DNA of 64,000 bases from Kudoa neothunni (Eukaryota; Cnidaria), in NCBI GenBank assembly GCA_964304625.1, contig OZ199838.1:12958001-13022000 (forward strand), given 5' to 3'. Positions 46,930-59,106 of the stretch are shown piece after piece; the stretch's first letter is position 1, and each line of letters starts with the position of its first letter. The notes under the pieces are model-generated. The model was not told where the DNA came from. It made no database searches and worked only from the letters and a program-made list of their open reading frames with translations. The position numbers and the translations under genes were made by a program.

Positions 46930-49900
46930 TTATTTTTCTTCCTCGCTTTGATGCTGCGAAGATAAAACATCTGTCGAATTGTCGGGGGAAGTCAATTCGC
47001 CTTCCTCTTCTTCATCCTTGATTGGCGTGGACCCATCAGCCGGGAGAAGAACAGTTTGAGCGTTATTAGGAGGTACTTCAGAAGCTGGGGGATCATTAGA
47101 GAATGTGGACCTTCTAAGTTTAAGCGAACGAGAGGAAGAATCCAGTAGGGAAACTCCAAACGTGGAAGATGTTGGTACCACTGGAGTATTACCATCTGTG
47201 GGAGCTAATGATTTAGTGGTAGATTCGTCGGTGAAGTCATGGGCAGAAACATTTTCCTGAGGTTGGGACAACCTAAATAATCAATGAGATGAAATAATAT
47301 GCAACCACGAACGCTTACTTAATCGGGGTATCAAAAAGAGCAGAAGGAGTTTGTAAATCACTCACAACACCTGAGTTAGCGGCAGGCGTGGCATTGCCGA
47401 TGGATTCGTTAGCATCTGGTGGAGAAATATTCGACCTTTTAACTTCAAAATCAGCACTATCATCAATAACAATACCATCAGATCGTAAATTTGGATCCGA
47501 AAGCGAAGACACGTTTCTTTTTTGAGGTTTTTTGAAATTGGAGTCATCAAAGGACGAAATTGGAGAACTACCAGTAGGGATACTCGACTGAAAAGAGACT
47601 GGTGAAGCAGTTTGAATGTTGGTATTTTGACTGAGAGTCTTTTGAAGAGAAGCTGTTTCGCCAGGTCCAATCGAGCTACGTAAATTGTAAGGAGCTGATT
47701 TAAGTATGGGAGTTTTGTGACGAACCAAATTTCGTTTCAATATAGTACGATTGGTGGGACTTGGATGTGTGATAGGAGTTTTCTTTGTTGCGGTTTCATT
47801 GGAACCTATATATGTGTATAATTGTACTGGCTGAGCAACACCGTCATTGCTGTTACTATCATCATTGTCGCTCGGAGGTTTAATTTCAGAGAATACGGAT
47901 GGGAAATTGGACAAGTTGGAGGATGCAGCTTGAGTGGTAGGTGTGGATGAGTTATTAATGGCCAACAAGAATTCATTTCCATCAGACAAAGTATTGTTAC
48001 TGGCATCATTCGTAAAAGAAGGTTTAACAAGTGTTGTCTGTATTGAAAGCGTTTCCCTTGTTGATTTAGAGAGGGATTCAATAGGATTTGCAGACGGTAC
48101 TGAGAGCATTGTCGAAGTGTTGCTAGCTTCAGAGTTTGGAGGACTAATTCGATGAATGGTTGACCTTTGTTGTTGTAGCGTGTCACCACTAGTTGCAAAC
48201 ACCAGAGGCTGGACCATCAGAAATACGACGATGAATAGGTAATGATCCAGATGACACAGCTTTTGAAGCAGTATTATCATCCTTTTTCGATAAACTATCT
48301 TGGTTTCTGCTCATCTCACTCATATGTTTGCTGAGAACATCAAATTTATGTTTTAAAGCTTCATGTGCAGAACTAAGTTTGTGATAATCTTCAGCAGGAA
48401 CATTGCTATGAGTGGTTTGTTCGTTTGTAATAGAAACTGGCAACGTAGAGGATTGTTGTTTTTTGGTTTGTTGAATAAAATGAAGTTTTTTGTTTCAGCC
48501 GTTTAACTTCTTCTTCCAGCAAAGTATTTTTGGTTTGAGATTCGTGCAAGTTTTTATCCATCTGAATGTATTCCTCAGAAGTGGTTTGTAAATGAGGGTG
48601 GGTGGTGGATTGAGCGGCGGCATTAATGTTCACATTAGAATGAGGGGGATTAGAATCGACAGTTTGACGAGTCAATTTTTGCAGTATTCACTTCATTCTT
48701 GAGATGAGTAGCAATCGAATGCAAAGAATGATTTCTAGAGATGGATTTTCGTAGTTCATTTTCCAATGAAATAATTTTTTCTTTCAATGCAACTTGTTCA
48801 TTCTTCAGTGTATTGATCTCGTCTTCCTTTTCGGCTAAGGCTTTCAATTTTCCAGCAGTCAATTGATTCACCTTATTTTTGTAGTTTTGTATTTCATTGG
48901 ATAGATTACTGATTCGTTCATTGAACATATCAGCTTTGGTTTTTTCTTTTGAATCTTTGGATTGTAAACTGGAAACTTTGGCATTTAGTTCAGCGTTACT
49001 TTTGTTCATATTTGCCAGTTGGCTTCTCAAATTCTTGCATACATTTTCAGAATATGACAGTTGACGTTTGATTTCAGCAAGTTCCCGCGAAGCTGTTTCG
49101 GACTGTACACTTTTAGTTGAGAGTTGTTCTTTGACGTTTTCTGCTTCATATTTAATTGTTTGAAGATGTTCTTCAATTTCTGTGCATTTTAACTCGTAAT
49201 CAGCAATCTGTTGTTTCAATTGAGAATTGATCAGTTCCAAATCGTTAATTTTCATGGTTTGATCAACCATTGCACTACTTTCATTGAGTACGCTACGTTC
49301 AGCAATCAGACTAGCTTCCAAGTTTTCACAGCCTTTCTCAAGACGTTCACATTTGATTCGATATTTGAACGCTTCGGCCTTTTGTGACTCGAGTCGAGTT
49401 TCAAGAATATCTTTGTCGCGTCTCAAAATTTAATCAGTTCCCAAAGTTCTTCCACGCATCCGCCATTTTCAGCTGTATTATTGGTCACTTTTTGATCGTT
49501 AACATTATCGCTCACATCACCAATATTTGACTCGGCACCCGATAAAACAGAAGAAGTGATAACTGATTGAGAATTTGTATCTTTGAGAGCAGAAATCTGC
49601 TTCATAAGAGACTCAATATGGCTGCTGAGAATGTTGTTTTGTTCCGTGGCACTTTTCAGCTGAATCATGCGATCGTTACTGGCCATCTCGTAGGATTCCA
49701 ACTTAACATCGTACTCACACTGAAGCGAACCCAATTTGTGTTTCAAAGTACGGATTTCATGTTCATATTGATGGGATTTTTTGGCCATCTCTTCACACTT
49801 TTTGCTATTTTCTTTTAATGTTGAAATATCATCCGCATGTGCAATAAGTTCCATTTCATATTTTTCACGAAGTTGTTTCAACATGCCATTCAGTTGTTGT

Positions 49901-52900
49901 TTGCTTTCATTCCAGGCGGTTTCACGCTGTTTCATAGTATCGATTTCGCTGAGCAAAGGTTCCACTTTTGCGTTTTGTTGACTTTCATAGAGAGTGATTA
50001 TCGACTGTTTCTCATTCAACAACTGTTCCAACGACACAAGCTGAGCATTATGTTGCTCAGCTTGTGCAGCTTTCTCATTAATGGTCGACTGCAGATTGGC
50101 TATTTCCTTCTCCAAATTTTGTTTGCACTCATTCCATACATTGACATTTTTTTCCAAATTCTCTTCCGCAGCAGCACTCACCACCAACAATTGTTCAACT
50201 TGTTTTTGGTAACTGTTCAACTGTTCGGTTAATTGTTCTATTGTTTCATTTGAATTATTCTTGTTATCTGATGGTTGTGTCTGAGAAGATTGTACATGTA
50301 CATTAGTGGATGTAGTAATCTGTTGCTTGACTTCATTCAACTTGTCGCGAAGTTCATTTTCACTGTTCAGCAGTTTGGATATAGTATCATCTTTGGTTTT
50401 CAATTCAACTCGAAGATTCTGGATATCCGTATGGTAACGTATATCGTTATTCTCTTGAGCTTCTTTAAGTTGGAATCGTAATGTTTTAACTTCGTCCTTC
50501 ATCTCGTCGATAAAACTCATCATCTTAATACCAGAATTGTTTTCTCGGTATTCCAAGCTGTTTTGAATATCCTGTATACAAGAGAGAAGTTGGCCAAAAT
50601 TGTTGCTTTGAGAGGATTGTGTTTGTAGTTGTGCTTCCAGGAACTTTGAGGTTTCTCTCAAATGAGCATTTTCATCGGTGAGAGTACGGCGCACTTGTTC
50701 GAGGTGGTTCAATTTGGACGTATATTCGTCGCAGTTGCTCTTGTAGAATTGTACATTTTCTTTGAGTTGTTTGTTTAGCAGATCTACTTGTATGAATTTC
50801 TCCTCCTTCAAACGATATTCCTTCACCTCATGCTCGAGAGTGGTTACTGCATGAGCTCGTTGTTCTTCTACTTGATTGAGTTGAATTTCCAACTGAGAGA
50901 TCCTAGACTGGAGATAGTTGGAATGATCGTTGAGGCGATTAACTTCCAATCTAGCTTCATTTAACAACTCAACTTTACTGTTGATCATTTGAGTATATTG
51001 TTCACGTATAGTCTCAAACGATCGAACACTTAGGTTAGATTCGGCACCAAATGAAACGTTGTGTCCTTCAGCAGCATCATTCGCACCAGCCTCTCCAACA
51101 GATGACAACATCGTAGTATCTATCTTCAAAGGAGCTCCACCTTTGTTGGTTGCCATAAAAATTTCCAGTTGTTTTTTGGTGGTCTCGTAGGACCTGTTGG
51201 CGATTTCTAATTTTTCTGACAAAGTCAAAATGTTTTTGGCAGCCTCTCCTAGTTTCTTTTCATATTCTTCTACTGTCTTTGGATCGGTGATGAGACACTC
51301 GGTTTTCTTCTTGAGACTTCTACAGAGCGCCAACAATTTGATATTCTGATTTTGAAGTTGTTCAACAGTATTGAAAATCAATGACGACTCTACCAATTCA
51401 TCAACCTGGTCAACCAATGCCGCACTTTGAAGCTCATCAAAGTCAAATTGATCAGTCATATCGTTGAGGACAAGATCATCATTGGGATTCGCATCGATCG
51501 ATTGGAGTAGATGACGTACTTGATTGGACAAATCTTGTGTGAGCTGAGTCAAGGAGAGTTTTTGTTCAACAAGATCCGCATTCTCACGTTCAACATTAGA
51601 CACTCTAGCTTCCAAATCTCCAACTGCTGTGTTAGCTTCGATCAAATTCTTTGAAAGATGATCAGCATATAACTCGCATCTATTTTTCTCCTCATTCAAC
51701 AACTCATACTCACTCTTCTGAGCTTCAAACTGTTTCGTAGTGTATTCATAACGAAGAGACATTTTTGAGATATCATCCTTCAATTCTTGAATAGTGTTGA
51801 GTGCTTTATTGTAGTTGGCGTATATTTGAGTAATGGTAAGGCCTTTCTTGAGCAACTGACTCGTGCTTTGAGCCATTGGTGATAGTAGTCTATTATCATC
51901 GGGGTTGATTCTGTGAGAAACACGTTTCAATGGAGATGTAACAGGTTCGTTATTTACACCAACCAATTGTGACGGGTCTTCAACCCTGCTCGATTCGACA
52001 ATGGTTTCAGCAACAGCCAACTCATCTTCCAACGACTTGATCTTATTTTCATACCTCTCAGTATTATCATTCCACAACTTGTTGCTTTCATTGAATGAGG
52101 AAAGAAGATTGGAATTCTCTTTTTCCAACTGATTCACTCGATCAACCAATTCATCTTGAATTTCTCGATGTCGATTGATGGTGTCGGTAAGGTGAGTTTT
52201 ATCTTCAGTCAATAACTCACGCAATCTGTTGCTAGAATTGAGCTCTTTTTCTAACTCCAATTTCTCCATATTCATCAATGACTCATTGTGCGATGCTTTG
52301 TCGATGAGTTTCTTGTAATTGTCTTGAAGTGATTCCAAATGTTTTCTCAACGTGTCAATGGTATCACTCAAATGAGTGATTTCAGTTGTCTTTTGATTCT
52401 CCACAGTTTGAATATTTGTAGTCAATTCATGGTTCAACTTTTTCAATTTTATCAATTCGTTCGACTGGGTGGAAATAGTAGCAAGGTGTTGTTTGATGGT
52501 ATTTTCGTAGATCTCAGACTGTTGGGTGACCAATTTTTTCTTCCATTCATTGAGTGTACCATTTTGAGTGTATTCGTCAATTTTGGCTTGTAGCTCAGAT
52601 TTAATTGCGTTGGCTTTACGCAATTTTTCAACATTCTCTTTCCATTGTTCATCCAATTGTTGGATGTGAATATCTTTACGATTGATAATACCCAACAACT
52701 CATTCTTCTCGCCAATAAGCAAGTTGTTGGTACTTTTCAACGATTCATACTCTTGTTGTAGTGTATTATAGTTGATATCGTATTTCTTCTCTAATTCCAC
52801 TTTGATTATGTCTATCCTGGCAGTCGCATCATTTAAATCACTGTTAAGTGTCTCCAGTTGATGTTTTTGTTTATTCAAAAGTTGATCTTTTTCAACCATA

Positions 52901-53118
52901 CCAGTTCTCAAACCAGAACACTCATTTTCAGTTTTAAATCTATCTTGCATGCATTGTTGATATAGAGTGGTTAGCTTTTGTTTTTCAACCACTCTGTCAT
53001 TCATATATTTTTTCAAAGCCGTTGAAAATTCATCACAATGCTTAAACTTTTCGATAGAACTAATAATTTCATTTCTATTTGGACAATCTCTCAGTATTTG
53101 AGATAACGTGTCACTCAT
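46930..53118 (-). CDS. TPR: Nuclear-basket nucleoporin TPR (Megator/Mlp family)
   Basis: TPR forms the long coiled coils of the nuclear pore basket and takes part in mRNA export, checkpoint protein docking and chromatin exclusion. The gene has one large exon and a last exon (47272-46930) after a 46-nt intron (47318-47273), for about 2,045 residues (human 2,363). Residues 1 to about 1,530 are heptad-rich coiled coil. The conserved block SPMAQSTSQLLKKGLTITQI followed by YANYNKAL matches human [43 protein letters not shown] matches IEELQQQNQRLLVALREL, and LRRDKDILETRLESQKAE matches IRREKEIAETRFEVAQVE. The tail is low-complexity Ser/Thr/Pro/Asn and ends acidic (DEEEEGEL ... QSEEEK), as in the family. 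Four single-base frame slips lie at homopolymers near 49,425-49,428, 48,676-48,680, 48,486-48,491 and 48,197-48,199. Confidence 0.9.
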
Positions 53119-53778
53119 TGCACCAAATTCGATGTCACGCTATATTTGGGTATTAATAGTCAGTTTATATCCTATAAGTTTACAGATAAATTTGAGTATG
53201 GTGCAGCCGTCGTTATAGCAACCAGAAACTTTTAGCTCGGCGAGTCACTTCGATTACAACCGAAAACTACAATTTCGGCACTAATATATAGATAACTGCG
53301 TGCGATTCGCCGCCCATTTTGTGTATTAAACAAATGCTAAGAATCGTAACAAATGTTTTTATTTTTTTGAAACATACGGTTTTTAGGTTCATTTCCATAT
53401 TGTGTTAAGTTGTTCATTGGTGATTAAGCTGTAATTACATGAATATTGATTAATTAAAACTAATTTTTTATTGATACATTCAACATTATCACATCGAAAA
53501 ATGAGTCGCCCATATAGATCAACTTTTTCCTATCAAATTTAATCTATTAAGAACCCCATTACGAATAATCCTATTTTAAGGCATTAGAATTTATTGTCTG
53601 TTATTTTTAATTAATCACCCTGTATTATGTGGATAATCACTGTCTCTAGTTGAAAAAAATTGTAAAAAAATTTATTTAATTAAATATTAGATCTCTTAAA
53701 TATTCAATTTTTGTACTTATAAGATAAAATCTCCGACTCAGTTTTTTTCGCAATGTGAAACTCCCGCATGGCTTATTA
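53119..53778. other. TPR upstream region
   Basis: The first 200 bases upstream of the TPR start (53,119-53,320) are noticeably less AT-rich than average, which fits a promoter/5' UTR. No specific element is claimed. The remainder is AT-rich. Confidence 0.35.
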
Positions 53779-53786
53779 GTCTATGA

Positions 53787-54366
53787 CAGAGGTTCTCAAC
53801 CGGGGGTAAATTAAGTAATATCAACATTGGATAAGGATGAGTCTTGCAGAATGAGGTTTGTGACGTACCTAAAGATTTCTAAAGAATTATATTATTCGCG
53901 GCTGTTAAACTTGATAATAAATTGGGAGAAATGCTCAAAATGTCTTTAGGAGTAAGTATTTGTTAAATATTTATAAAACTATAAACAGTCTCTTTCTTTA
54001 TGGCTCATTTATTTGTATTGATGTAGCCTAATAATAATACTTAAAGTTGCAATCTTCGTGATAAATAATATTTAAGCGTCATTAGTTTAGACTATTTTTA
54101 ATTATATCTGACCCCTAAGAGGGGAGGAAGGACTAGATATAATTTAATGTAGAAAAATCTAATAAAATTAAATCTGTAGACAGTTTGTGAGTTAGAGTTG
54201 ATGGGATTAAAAATTGTCATTACACAAGCGTAAATGCCTTTTAGGATTAGAATTTACCGTATAAATAACCTCTGGCAAAGCTCAAACAATACAAAACCTT
54301 GGAGTAAATATAGATTAAATTTCCAAGTTAAGGAGGCAAATTTGAAAAAACGGTTGAGAACCCCTA
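53787..54366 (+). mobile_element. hAT-type MITE, copy 2, with 8-bp target duplication
   Basis: The ends read CAGAGGTTCTCAACCG and CGGTTGAGAACCCCTA (inverted). The element is flanked on both sides by GTCTATGA (53779-53786 and 54367-54374), a perfect 8-bp target duplication typical of hAT. It is 580 bp long with no coding. It is the best-preserved member of the family that includes 19312-20012, 43865-44150 and the fragment at 18440. The perfect duplication suggests it is younger than copy 1. Confidence 0.8.
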
Positions 54367-54374
54367 GTCTATGA

Positions 54375-55813
54375 AATTCGGACTTGTTAGGCCAATTTCA
54401 TGAGCGATGTAAGCGCAACATACGAGAATCATTTAATCTTTCACCTTATCTTTTCAAAGATAATGCGAGCATTTGAAACACAGTAAATTTTTTTCTTGGG
54501 GTAACCACCACCCCAAACCTTACTCATCCAACTTCAGCGACTTTAACTCGGTAGGGATTGAATACAATATTTGATTATTTAATAAGGCCTGGAGATTCAA
54601 CCGTCTAATCCGATCCTCCCCGCTGTACTGAACTATAGCTGCAGATGTGTTACACATATAGAGAATGTGCACTCTGACCGCAGTTTCTATTGTGGAATGG
54701 GAGCACGACGCAGAAACGGGTTCGATGGGGTAGAGTTTGAATTTGGGATTTCATAACCTGCCACTCAAAGGACTGGCATTCGTTCCATTTGTCTGCCATT
54801 GAAGAAGAAAAGAAAAAAAAAGATAAAAAACCCTAATAATGAGATGAATTAATAAAACATAGATTCTTGTTTAAATTCGGTATTATTGTTGTATCACTTT
54901 CAAGAGACTTTCGATTTCAAGGCATCACGATCAATATTAGGCAGACACATTTTGATTAAGGTGTAGAGAAACTTAACTATCCCGAGAAAATATTCTATTA
55001 AATAGTAATTATTAAAGATAATTGAGTAATTTGGGAGGGGTGTTCATTCAAAATTATAAAATCTATTTTTATCATTACTCATGTAAATAATTAGTGCTTT
55101 GATATATTTTATAAAAAATAAAGGAATTTTATAAAATTTCAAACTTAATAAACCTACATTTTTAGAAAAAATACATTTAAAAGACTCTTTTACTCATGAT
55201 TTTTTAATAGTTTGTTCGAACTCCGAAATATGTTAATTTCATAGTCCTATTATATACAAATCGCAAGAATTAATTTTAATGCTTTAGATTGAAATTATTT
55301 ATTTAATTTTAATAAAATAAATTTTAATGTATTGTTTTTTATATATGAAATTTAAATATAAGCTCAGGTCTGGTGTACATTTTTTAATCTTAATTGAAGA
55401 TATTTTTTAGGCGGAGACTATTGGTATTGTAAACTTTTAATCTCACTAACTCTTACTTACAGGCTGTTTACAGATTTAATTTTTTAGGATCTGCTTTATT
55501 CAATTAATGTCACCTGAATATTATTTAGATAGTGTCTCTTTCCATAACAATGGTGCTTGCGCATGGATTGTAAGATGATTATGAGGTTAATTTTATTTCC
55601 ATTAATTTTGTATGTTATAACTTATAAGGCGAATAACGCATCGATTTTTCGAACAAAATGAAAATAATTGTTTTAACACATCACAGAGATATAAGTACGT
55701 TATTCATCATATTCAAAATAATTATTCATTGCATTGGGTCTACTCATAGTTTATACTTCTTCTACAATAAAATTCAACTTAAATTGATTGGTAAGAGCGG
55801 AATTTTCATAGTA
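54375..55813. other. Intergenic with a GC-richer island
   Basis: 54,480-54,830 is much less AT-rich and ends in a purine/A-rich tail (AAGAAAAGAAAAAAAAAG). It is listed separately. Around 55,405-55,500 there is weak reverse-complement similarity to the interior of the hAT MITE family (AACTCTTACTTACAGGCTGT, TTTACAGATTTAATTTT). No gene is seen. Confidence 0.4.
54480..54830 (+). repeat. GC-richer island with A-rich tail, possible SINE-like insert
   Basis: The composition contrasts sharply with the flanks. It includes GGGTTCGATGGGG, resembling a tRNA B-box/T-loop, but I cannot find a matching A-box at the right distance or a tRNA fold. The 3' end is a run of A with scattered G. An old SINE or other retroposed insert is possible; no copy elsewhere in the window supports this. 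Confidence 0.25.
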
Positions 55814-56521
55814 TAGTCAGTGACTGGTTTTACGCACTTTTTTCGCAACGTTTTTGAAAAAAAATAGATGAATTTTGTTTAATGTTCGAAATAACTAAAT
55901 GAAATGAAAAAAAATCAAGTCAAAACATGAAATAATAAAATACGTCCAAATATTCTCTCAAAGGAAATCAAATATGTTACTATAAAGCATCAGACATATC
56001 CTCCATATCCAACCCTTATGGCACCTTAAAAAACATAAATAAAATTTTTTAAATGATTAAACACAAATCGATTATTGTGTTCATTTGCGAATTTATTAAA
56101 ATGAGTTTAAAAAATTATCCGAGTTATACAAAAAAGATCGATCGATCATGATCGCAATGGTGGAAACTATATTTCAAATATTGTGACAAATTTTTGGTGA
56201 CCAAAACAACTAATTATTTTATTTCTAAGTGAAAAAAATTTTTTTTTTAATTTATGCAATTCAATTATATTAAATAGCTAAGTATATTATTATATGCGAA
56301 CATTAATAAATGTGTAAAACTGGACGTTACCAATTTCACACACATTTTTCCGCGATCCCAAAAGAATCACTAAAATCCGGCTAACGACTGTGCTTTCATT
56401 TAAAAAAGATTTAACGTTTTTACCAAAATTTTCGCATTTTAATTATGTTATTTAATAAAGAATTGAGTAATTTTCTGTAGTTTCATGCCCGGAAAAATTG
56501 CGTAAAACCGGTCACTGACTG
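55814..56521. mobile_element. TA-flanked MITE (Tc1/mariner type), 708 bp
   Basis: The left end TAGTCAGTGACTGGTTTTAC and the reverse complement of the right end CAGTCAGTGACCGGTTTTAC continue through GCA(C/A)TTTTT, about 27 bp with few mismatches. Both ends abut TA (55812-55813, 56522-56523). There is no open frame inside, so it is non-autonomous. A fragment near 38,290 may belong to the same family. Confidence 0.7.
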
Positions 56522-56523
56522 TA

Positions 56524-57228
56524 GTAGGTATAAGTGTTCTCATATTTCTGTAGAGAGGAACTAAACTCATTAAATAATTTGTTATAGTCACTCCCACCAA
56601 GTTAGTTTAACGCATGTAGTAATCAGTCTGTCGACTGATTGTTTTTTTTCATAGTTATTATTTCATAAATTTTTGTTCCATTATGAATTTGAACGAAATC
56701 ATTACAGTTAGGTTAATTATCTTCTTCGATGTGTGCGTTCGGGTCAGTTGATACATCGCTGTTCATTATTATTTCGTCACATTCAAATGCAACATTATGT
56801 TTTGAGTCGACTAATTATTGTTGATAGCCCATATGAGTGTTATAAATGTTTCTAGTTCCTGCTGTAAGGAGAAAAAAACAGAAAAGCGTGCTCTTTATTT
56901 AATCATCAATCATCTTGAATGTACTCATAAATATCGCGTTTTCCTTAATAGTAAACTCGATTTCCAATATTTTTCTTACCACGATTAAGTATTAATAATG
57001 AAGTTTAAAATTATTTATAATCAATAACTTTTTTATAAAAATCTCGTATAGCATTAAATTCTTTCTAAGTTGTAGCATTTGTTTTTACGCGCTAGAATTA
57101 GTCGTATACGCTGTTTTTTGTAAAACAGAATAAAAAAATATAATATTATTGATTAACATTTAGTTATTCGCTTTATGAAATACAAAACTAATGGAAATCG
57201 AAATAATCTCTGCGCGTGCGCCATTGCA
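56524..57228. other. Intergenic, nothing recognised
   Basis: AT-rich sequence between two transposable elements. I see no gene, repeat end or RNA gene. Confidence 0.4.
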
Positions 57229-57236
57229 GTGGAAAG

Positions 57237-57806
57237 CAGGGCTACCAGGGGGATTTTAGAATGAACCCAAGGATGGACGATGAAAAAACTCAAATTTAAG
57301 TAAAAACCCCAAGGTCGAGAAAAACGCTGGACTAAATTACAACAAAAATAGAATCATATCTATTAAAGTTTTTAATCATCTTCCGAGTCTTCAAATACGT
57401 CTACAGATATTAAATTTAAATTTATCGTTGAATTATTACAATTTATTGAAGCGAACACTCATTCAAACGTAATGTCTAGTATAGGTCAATATGCTCACAA
57501 TAAATTAATTCATTCATTCATAGTTCAAGATATATTTTGAAATAACGTTAAATTTTCTAATAATATGCGACAGTGTTAACTGAACAATTGTGCTGTCGTT
57601 CAATATCGTAAATGTTTAAACCCTGCACGATATAATCTGAGTACTATACGTTATTAAAAATATAAATATTAATGTCGCACACAATAAAATTTGTGTTATT
57701 ATTCAATGTTTACAGGTTTTGAATAAAACCCAAAGATTTTAAAGAAAAAATGAAAAAAACCAAGAACCCAAGGTGACCACAAAAAACCCAAGCAGTGGGC
57801 GCCCTG
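57237..57806. mobile_element. hAT-type MITE with 8-bp target duplication (second family)
   Basis: It starts CAGGGCTACCAGG and its right end is GGCGCCCTG (reverse complement CAGGGCGCC). GTGGAAAG occurs exactly on both sides (57229-57236 and 57807-57814). Subterminal AACCCAAGG/CCTTGGGTT motifs are also inverted. At 570 bp with no coding, it is a non-autonomous hAT element distinct from the GGTTCTCAACC family. Confidence 0.75.
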
Positions 57807-57814
57807 GTGGAAAG

Positions 57815-59106
57815 AGGTGCCACTTCTTATTTTTAATATCATTTTTATAGAAAATATTAAATATTATTATTTATATATAAATTAATTAATATTAATTTCC
57901 TTATATATCAAACTTTATTAATTACAGTGACTTGGGGGTCGTACGTAATGGTTTTAATTTCGCTATTGATTACACACTACCCTCAAGTCACTGTATTGTC
58001 TTGAAGTAATATTCTTTGATGCTTTTTAGTATATTTTAATGGAAATTAAACTAACCGAAAATTTTCAAAAATAATAGCGTGATTTTAAGATTTTAAAACA
58101 GAGTTGAAAAGGCGTATATATTGAAATGTAAATATTTGATATTGTCAGTATAGTTTGGTACGGTTTATGGTAGACAAAAATTTTGAAATGAGAATCAAGT
58201 GTCAAGTTATTAATGAAAAATAAATTATATCTCGTATCAAATTAAATTGAATGTGAGACAAATATATTTAAAAATATTTTCAGAACAGAATATCTATTAT
58301 TTTTCAAGCTTTGACAAGAGGTTACAAAAATATAGTAAAATGGAGCCCTATAATGAATAAATTAGGAGTTTGGTATGTGTGACCCATCAAATTCTTCAAA
58401 ATCATCTAACTGCATATGTGGTTTGTTTGTAAAAACTAGAGTATACAAGTTCGCAGTTTATCAACAAAAATATTTTACTGTATCGGCTGATATTGTCTCC
58501 GAAAATTGTGTACGAATTTACCATATTGAACAATAGTAGGAATTTTGATGTTAAAGCAACTATAGCTATTGAAAATTATTTAATTTCACAATATAAATAA
58601 CAAACTTTCTACAATAACGAAACAAAAAAGAAAAATATTGGCGCCTTGGTTGACATGACTTTCATAGTACAACTATATTAGAAAGTATTACTTCGTATAG
58701 TCTAAACAAAATTGACGTTTTCTATACTTTGTATATGATGTAAAATGTGAAGAATTCTTGACAACTCAGCAGGAAAGCATCGAAATAGAACAACTTTTTA
58801 CTTTCAAGTCTTATCTATAATACTCGTAGAGGAACAAGTCTAAGTTGTGTAGAAATATACCGTTATCGTGGTTGTAATAAATGCAGCAAAAGACAGAACC
58901 AGCTGTAAGGAGAATAAAATTTTATCTACCATTGAAAATATAGGAATATAATCTCCCGAATATGGTATTGTATATAGGACAGCAATGTTGAGCTAAAAAT
59001 GTATAATATGATTAGCAATGTTTTAATTTTATAATAAAGATCTATACATGTGTATTCAAGTCGACTATGGCCATATTCAATGTATTAATGAGTTGGGAAC
59101 ATTTTT
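57815..59106. other. Intergenic with a miniature inverted-repeat element
   Basis: Apart from the 69-bp element at 57925-57993, this is AT-rich with no gene. The minus strand at 58,980-58,880 has weak hydrophobic frames that could be further exons of the membrane-protein gene, but the frames are not continuous. Confidence 0.35.
57925..57993. mobile_element. 69-bp TA-flanked inverted-repeat element
   Basis: Left CAGTGACTTGGGGGTCGT and right (reverse complement) CAGTGACTTGAGGGTAGT extend to about 25 bp each, separated by only about 19 bp. TA flanks both ends (57923-57924, 57994-57995). It is essentially two transposon ends with almost nothing between, a minimal Tc1/mariner-type MITE. Confidence 0.6.

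Noticed and set aside
48197-49428. Programmed ribosomal frameshifting in TPR
   Set aside because: The four slips have both signs, occur at plain homopolymers without a shared heptamer or downstream structure, and similar slips occur in other genes; sequencing error is simpler.
49567-50481. Several plus-strand frames opposite TPR
   Set aside because: They are antisense shadows of the coiled-coil coding strand (Phe/Leu/Ser-rich mirrors of Lys/Glu/Gln codons).
54680-54760. tRNA gene
   Set aside because: A GGTTCGA-like motif is present, but no acceptor stem, D-arm or anticodon arm can be folded around it.
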